Source of the DNA: Hydra vulgaris
Taxonomy: Eukaryota > Cnidaria > Hydrozoa > Anthoathecata > Hydridae
Length of the DNA: 64,000 nucleotides
Assembly: GCF_038396675.1 (NCBI RefSeq)
Contig: NC_088930.1
Span: forward strand, 37,634,501-37,698,500
Direction: 5' to 3'
In this document: positions 60,611 through 64,000 of the stretch, in pieces
How the letters are laid out: every line of letters begins with the position of its first letter
Position numbering within the stretch: position 1 is the stretch's first letter
Made by a program: the position numbers and the translations under genes
Notes under the pieces: model-generated
The model's input: the letters and a program-made list of their open reading frames with translations, nothing else
Databases searched by the model: none
What the model was told of the DNA's origin: nothing

Positions 60611-61170
60611 TATTGGAGAAAGAGTTTATTGTTATTCAAGCTAAGCGTAAAACAATTTTTTTGTTTAACATCTACAATAATGACATGTAATAAGTTAGAA
60701 ATGGGAATAAAGGGTAAAAAATGTGGGAAAGTTAATGCTCATCTCAGACAACAGGTGAGATTATTTAAGCATGAAAGTTTTAATTTTAAAAGAAAACTAA
60801 ATTTTAAAAAATGTACAAAAATTAACAGTCTATCTGCAAACTTGATAGTAGAAAAAAAGAATAAGAATTTATGACACTGTATGGTATCCAAACAAAAACA
60901 ATTGGAGTTAAGAAAAATAATAATAAATAAAAAATAAGATATAAATTTAAAAAATTAATATACTTACTTATTAATGTTTAATGAATAACTATTTGATAAA
61001 TAAAGTTTTTTTCTTTAACTACTTGAATTAAATTTCTGGTAATTATTTACATGCTTTAAGAAAGTTAAATGTGAATGAGAAAGGGGGTGGTGAGAATTTC
61101 CTTCAAAATAATCGCCCGAATTGAATGTTTTTCTACAGTTGACCATTTAAGACACTAAACGTTAAAAGAC

Positions 61171-61563
61171 AATTGAAGACATAAGTGGATGAAGGTGTTA
61201 TGTTACACCAGTATGGAACTGAGATATCAGGAGTTAAAGTTTTGAACACATATTGTTCTAGATATTTTTATATAGCAAAGATATGTTAATATTTATGGAG
61301 GGATATAGTAACCAAACACTTAAAATTGTGTATGTAATATTTAATTTCATGAAAAAAATGTGTTGTACATGTAAATCGTGTTATGGGTGAATTAATATGT
61401 AACATAACTCCTTCATCCACTGTGGAAATCGTATTTTAGCACATTTTTGTGCGGTGTCATTATGTTCATGCGAAAGAGCGTTACTCAACACCTTTATTTG
61501 TGTAAAAAAGTAGAATTTTGTATTTTTGCGACATAACGCCTTCATCCACTTATGTCTTCAATT
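61171..61563. mobile_element. Compact MITE, 393 bp, 33-bp terminal inverted repeats
   Basis: The left end AATTGAAGACATAAGTGGAT, continuing GAAGGTGTTATGT, is matched inverted at 61531-61563 with one mismatch in 33. An extra inverted copy of the subterminal GTGGATGAAGGAGTTATGTT block lies at about 61398-61420. No coding capacity. Both outer edges begin with AATT, which could be part of the repeat or the target duplication. Confidence 0.8.
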
Positions 61564-61914
61564 TATATAGAAATTTATTTAAGCCGCGGTTCATAAGTTT
61601 GTTTCTCCTAACTATAAATTTTTTAGTCATAGTTTGAAATCAAGCTTTTCAAAAATTTAAGCAAACGTGTTTTTTTAACGTTGTTTTTAAAAGCTTGTTT
61701 ATTTTTTTAATATTTATATCATTAACGATTTTTGTTTTGGTTCTTTAAAACTAAATAACTTTTTTTCTTTTCATGATATAATCATAATAAAACCATCTTT
61801 AGAAAGATAATATTAGGCTCTATTTATCTTGGTAATTTATTTAACATAAAGTTCAGTTTGAAATTTTGAAGTTAAAAATTTTTATAATGCAATTTTTGAA
61901 ACGGGTTCAATATC

Positions 61915-62070
61915 TTTGATAAACAAGGGTAATAAACTCAGCAACTCTTATAGATAATATTATAACTACAGATAGTTTCAACAATGATTTAAAAGTAAGT
62001 ACTTTGCCAATCGACATATCAGATCATTTCCATATATTCCTAAAATTAGATAACACAAACTCTGAAAAAC
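61915..62070 (+). pseudogene. LINE endonuclease, C-terminal scrap
   Basis: Frame ITRVINSATLIDNIITTDSF, NNDLKVSTLPIDISDHFHIF, LKLDNTN. The S.TLIDxI and DISDHFxIF blocks are the last motifs of the AP-type endonuclease of CR1/Jockey/L2 LINEs (SDH contains a catalytic histidine). About 50 codons only. Confidence 0.7.
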
Positions 62071-62074
62071 TGAA

Positions 62075-63400
62075 AAGGACGATCTTCTTTTAGGAATTGT
62101 TTCGAGTGACGCAGATAAAGCATCTAGTCAGGCTTTAGTAATTCAAAATTTGTTAGAATATTTTGAGGTTTCGGGCCAAGTATTTGCTGTTTGTGTTTAT
62201 ACTACAACAACCAACACTAGTTGGAAAGAGGGTGAAATTATAATATTGTCAAGAGTATTTCAGAAACCTTTATTGTGACTGTTATGTCGGTCTCACATAC
62301 ATAAAATACATATTAAATATATTTACAAATCAATAACTAGAGATAACACCAAAGGTCCACGAAAGGTCCTTTACTCCAACTTTAAGAAGCAATGTGAAAA
62401 TTTTGTCCCATTTTTATCTACTTGTGGTGTCTCTTCTAGTTTTAAAAAGTTTGATGATGATACTCTCATATTTGGTTCTGGAATTCATCAGACATACTTG
62501 GAGGCGATGACATATATTAAATTTGTTTTTGAGTTTGAGATTTTCCCCCGAGATGCTTACAGACATCTTGTTGAATACTTAACTTTCTATCTTAATATTC
62601 AGTCTGACAAGCTAAAAAATTTAGGGTTCATCAACCAGGTGCCTGTCGTGAAGCTAGATTCATGGCGGATGCATTATATCACATGGCTTTGGAATTGACA
62701 TCACCAGTTATATAAACACAAAATCAAGACTAGCAGATTCTAGTCTCTAGAGTTTGTCTAATGATTGTTATATTTTATGCTCCAGGGTTTTTAAAATTCA
62801 GTCTTGCTGAACATCTAGAATTAAATCACTTCAATTCATTCAAAGTAGCGAAAATCATAAAGGGGGAATGGGATATTGATGTAGGAACTTCACTTTTAAA
62901 TAGTTTAAAATCTTACTCCTGGTATCTTTCGCCTAAAGCAGTAGTCATGGCTCTTGCTGATTCTGACCCTAAAATTCAAAAAAAATCTGACATTTTGAAG
63001 ACCTTGTTGGAACACGAGGTTCCCGACATTAGTGAAATTAATAAAGAGAAACCATTTCCTGTTTTAGTAGATGAAAATGCTAAACTTTGTGAACTTGCTA
63101 CTTGTGAAAGCTGGTTTTTTTTGTCGCTTTGGACTTAGTTAAGGAAACAAAGATTTGGTTGGAAAAATGCCTAAATAAAGTAGGTTTAGAGTCAATTCCC
63201 TCGTTCAAGAAATTTGTCCTTTTTATTAAATAACTCAGTGTCACAAATGGTTGTTGTGAAAGAAACATTGGACTTAAACAAAACTTTATAAACTCTTCAG
63301 ACTCTGAGGATCAGAGAAAAAACATTTTGCTAGTTGTTCGAGAAAATCGAAAACAGATTTTAAATGTTTATCAGAAAAATTTTGTTAATTTGAAATAGAT
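62075..63400 (+). pseudogene. Transposase-like protein relic, class unassigned
   Basis: Plus strand: LGIVSSDADKASSQALVIQN, LLEYFEVSGQVFAVCVYTTT, TNTSWKEGEIIILSRV, CRSHIHKIHIKYI, KGPRKVLYSNFKKQCENFVP, then (62498-62640) YIKFVFEFEIFPRDAYRHLV and EYLTFYLNI, MADALYH-like codons in a broken frame, KGEWDIDVGTSLLNSLKSYS, WYLSPKAVVMALADSDPKIQ, and TNGCCERNIGLNKT near 63245. The same order (FDTTxxNTG, CRHHxxE, PRDDYRELxE, WYLSPE, NDxAERG) occurs in a multicopy family in cnidarians and arthropods with an RNase-H-like look. Five or more stops and shifts. I cannot name the superfamily. Confidence 0.55.
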
Positions 63401-64000
63401 ATTGTTGTTTTTTATATTGCTGTAAATGCAAACAAGTTTTATTTGTTAAACTCTCTTGTCAATTATCTCAGATCGAAGTCAATATTACTGTTAATATAAA
63501 ACAGTATTTATACTAACATATGCTTTTTTACATACATTTTTTAATATGTTGGAAAAAAATGATGAATATTTAAATTATTGAAAAAATACATCTATCTGTT
63601 CGAATGATCCTAGTAAGCTAAAATTTTCAAAATAACCTAGTATATAGATGGAGAACAGATACATAGTGTATTTGCACTGTTTTTAAAAAGATAAAAAAGT
63701 TGTCACCCTAGTGAGTATGACACATTAAAAATATCAATGTGGCATACCCACAATGTTGTTACATCAAGTAGTCTGTATTAACACAACGGTAGCCAGTTTT
63801 ATCCTCCAGTTTATTTAGTATTATTTAATAAATAAAATACTGTAAAGTAGTATTGTTCCTGTCTTTTTCATTTTGGATATCCATAGTGGAAAGTTTGTCA
63901 CTAACACTACTACGCAATTATCGTCATAAATATAATAACAAAATTTCAGTTTATTTTCTAACCATTGAAATAATCGCAAAGCTAAAATCTGTAAATTTGT
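63401..64000. other. AT-rich stretch without recognised gene
   Basis: No open frame or transposon end that I can support. Confidence 0.4.

Noticed and set aside
60605..60874. 89-residue plus-strand frame rich in Lys and Asn
   Set aside because: No family motif, no splice context, and composition expected for AT-rich noise; it follows a LINE 3' tail.

Overview
The window looks like animal, probably cnidarian (Hydra-type), nuclear DNA. It is strongly AT-rich, has six long (TA)n arrays and one (GT)n array, shows no bacterial-style gene packing, and its coding pieces are short exons bounded by GT..AG signals. The mix of transposon families (hAT with BED or TTF fingers, a TTAA-target element, P-like THAP transposases, pogo, Penelope-like elements, CR1/L2-like LINEs) fits a Hydra-like genome. 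The species assignment is inference; no rRNA, tRNA or mitochondrial marker was seen.

Layout. 0.6-4.8 kb: an unrecognised spliced minus-strand gene whose first exon is split by a 2.76-kb TTAA-flanked transposon. 4.9-5.3 kb: a small hAT-type MITE. 5.4-8.2 kb: a complete but dead hAT copy with a perfect 8-bp target duplication. 10.6-14.6 kb: a (TA)n tract split by a TTF-type hAT. 14.7-20.4 kb: LINE debris, including an ORF1-endonuclease-reverse transcriptase copy. 20.9-23.4 kb: a second TTF-type hAT. 26.8-28.9 kb: two Penelope-like fragments head to head, with a hammerhead-like ribozyme relic on the 3' side of the minus-strand fragment. 29.5-29.8 kb: a perfect 104-bp inverted repeat. 31-32 kb: LINE debris.

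33.6-40 kb holds what looks like a real plus-strand host gene: four small exons (34.57-35.56 kb) join in phase into the second half of a MENTAL domain (STARD3/MLN64 or STARD3NL/MENTHO type). 42.1-44.8 kb is the best preserved LINE reverse transcriptase (minus strand). 46.4-48.1 kb is a pogo-like transposase with apparent introns, 48.6-49.0 kb a LINE ORF1, 50.0-53.1 kb two P-like transposase relics, 53.1-53.6 kb a LINE endonuclease/RT relic and 53.7-54.8 kb a CACTA/EnSpm-like relic. 55.4-59.8 kb is a plus-strand gene with a C-terminal DUF4806 domain; its last four exons splice in phase, but the upstream exons carry a frameshift and stops, and one intron holds a MITE. The remainder is a LINE 3' end (60.2 kb), a compact MITE (61.2-61.6 kb), a LINE endonuclease scrap (61.9 kb) and a transposase-like relic of unassigned class (62.1-63.4 kb).

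Almost every protein-coding signal is therefore a mobile-element relic. The two probable host genes (MENTAL and DUF4806) and the interrupted gene at 0.6-4.8 kb are the exceptions. All translations were made by eye; family calls rest on remembered family motifs, not searches.
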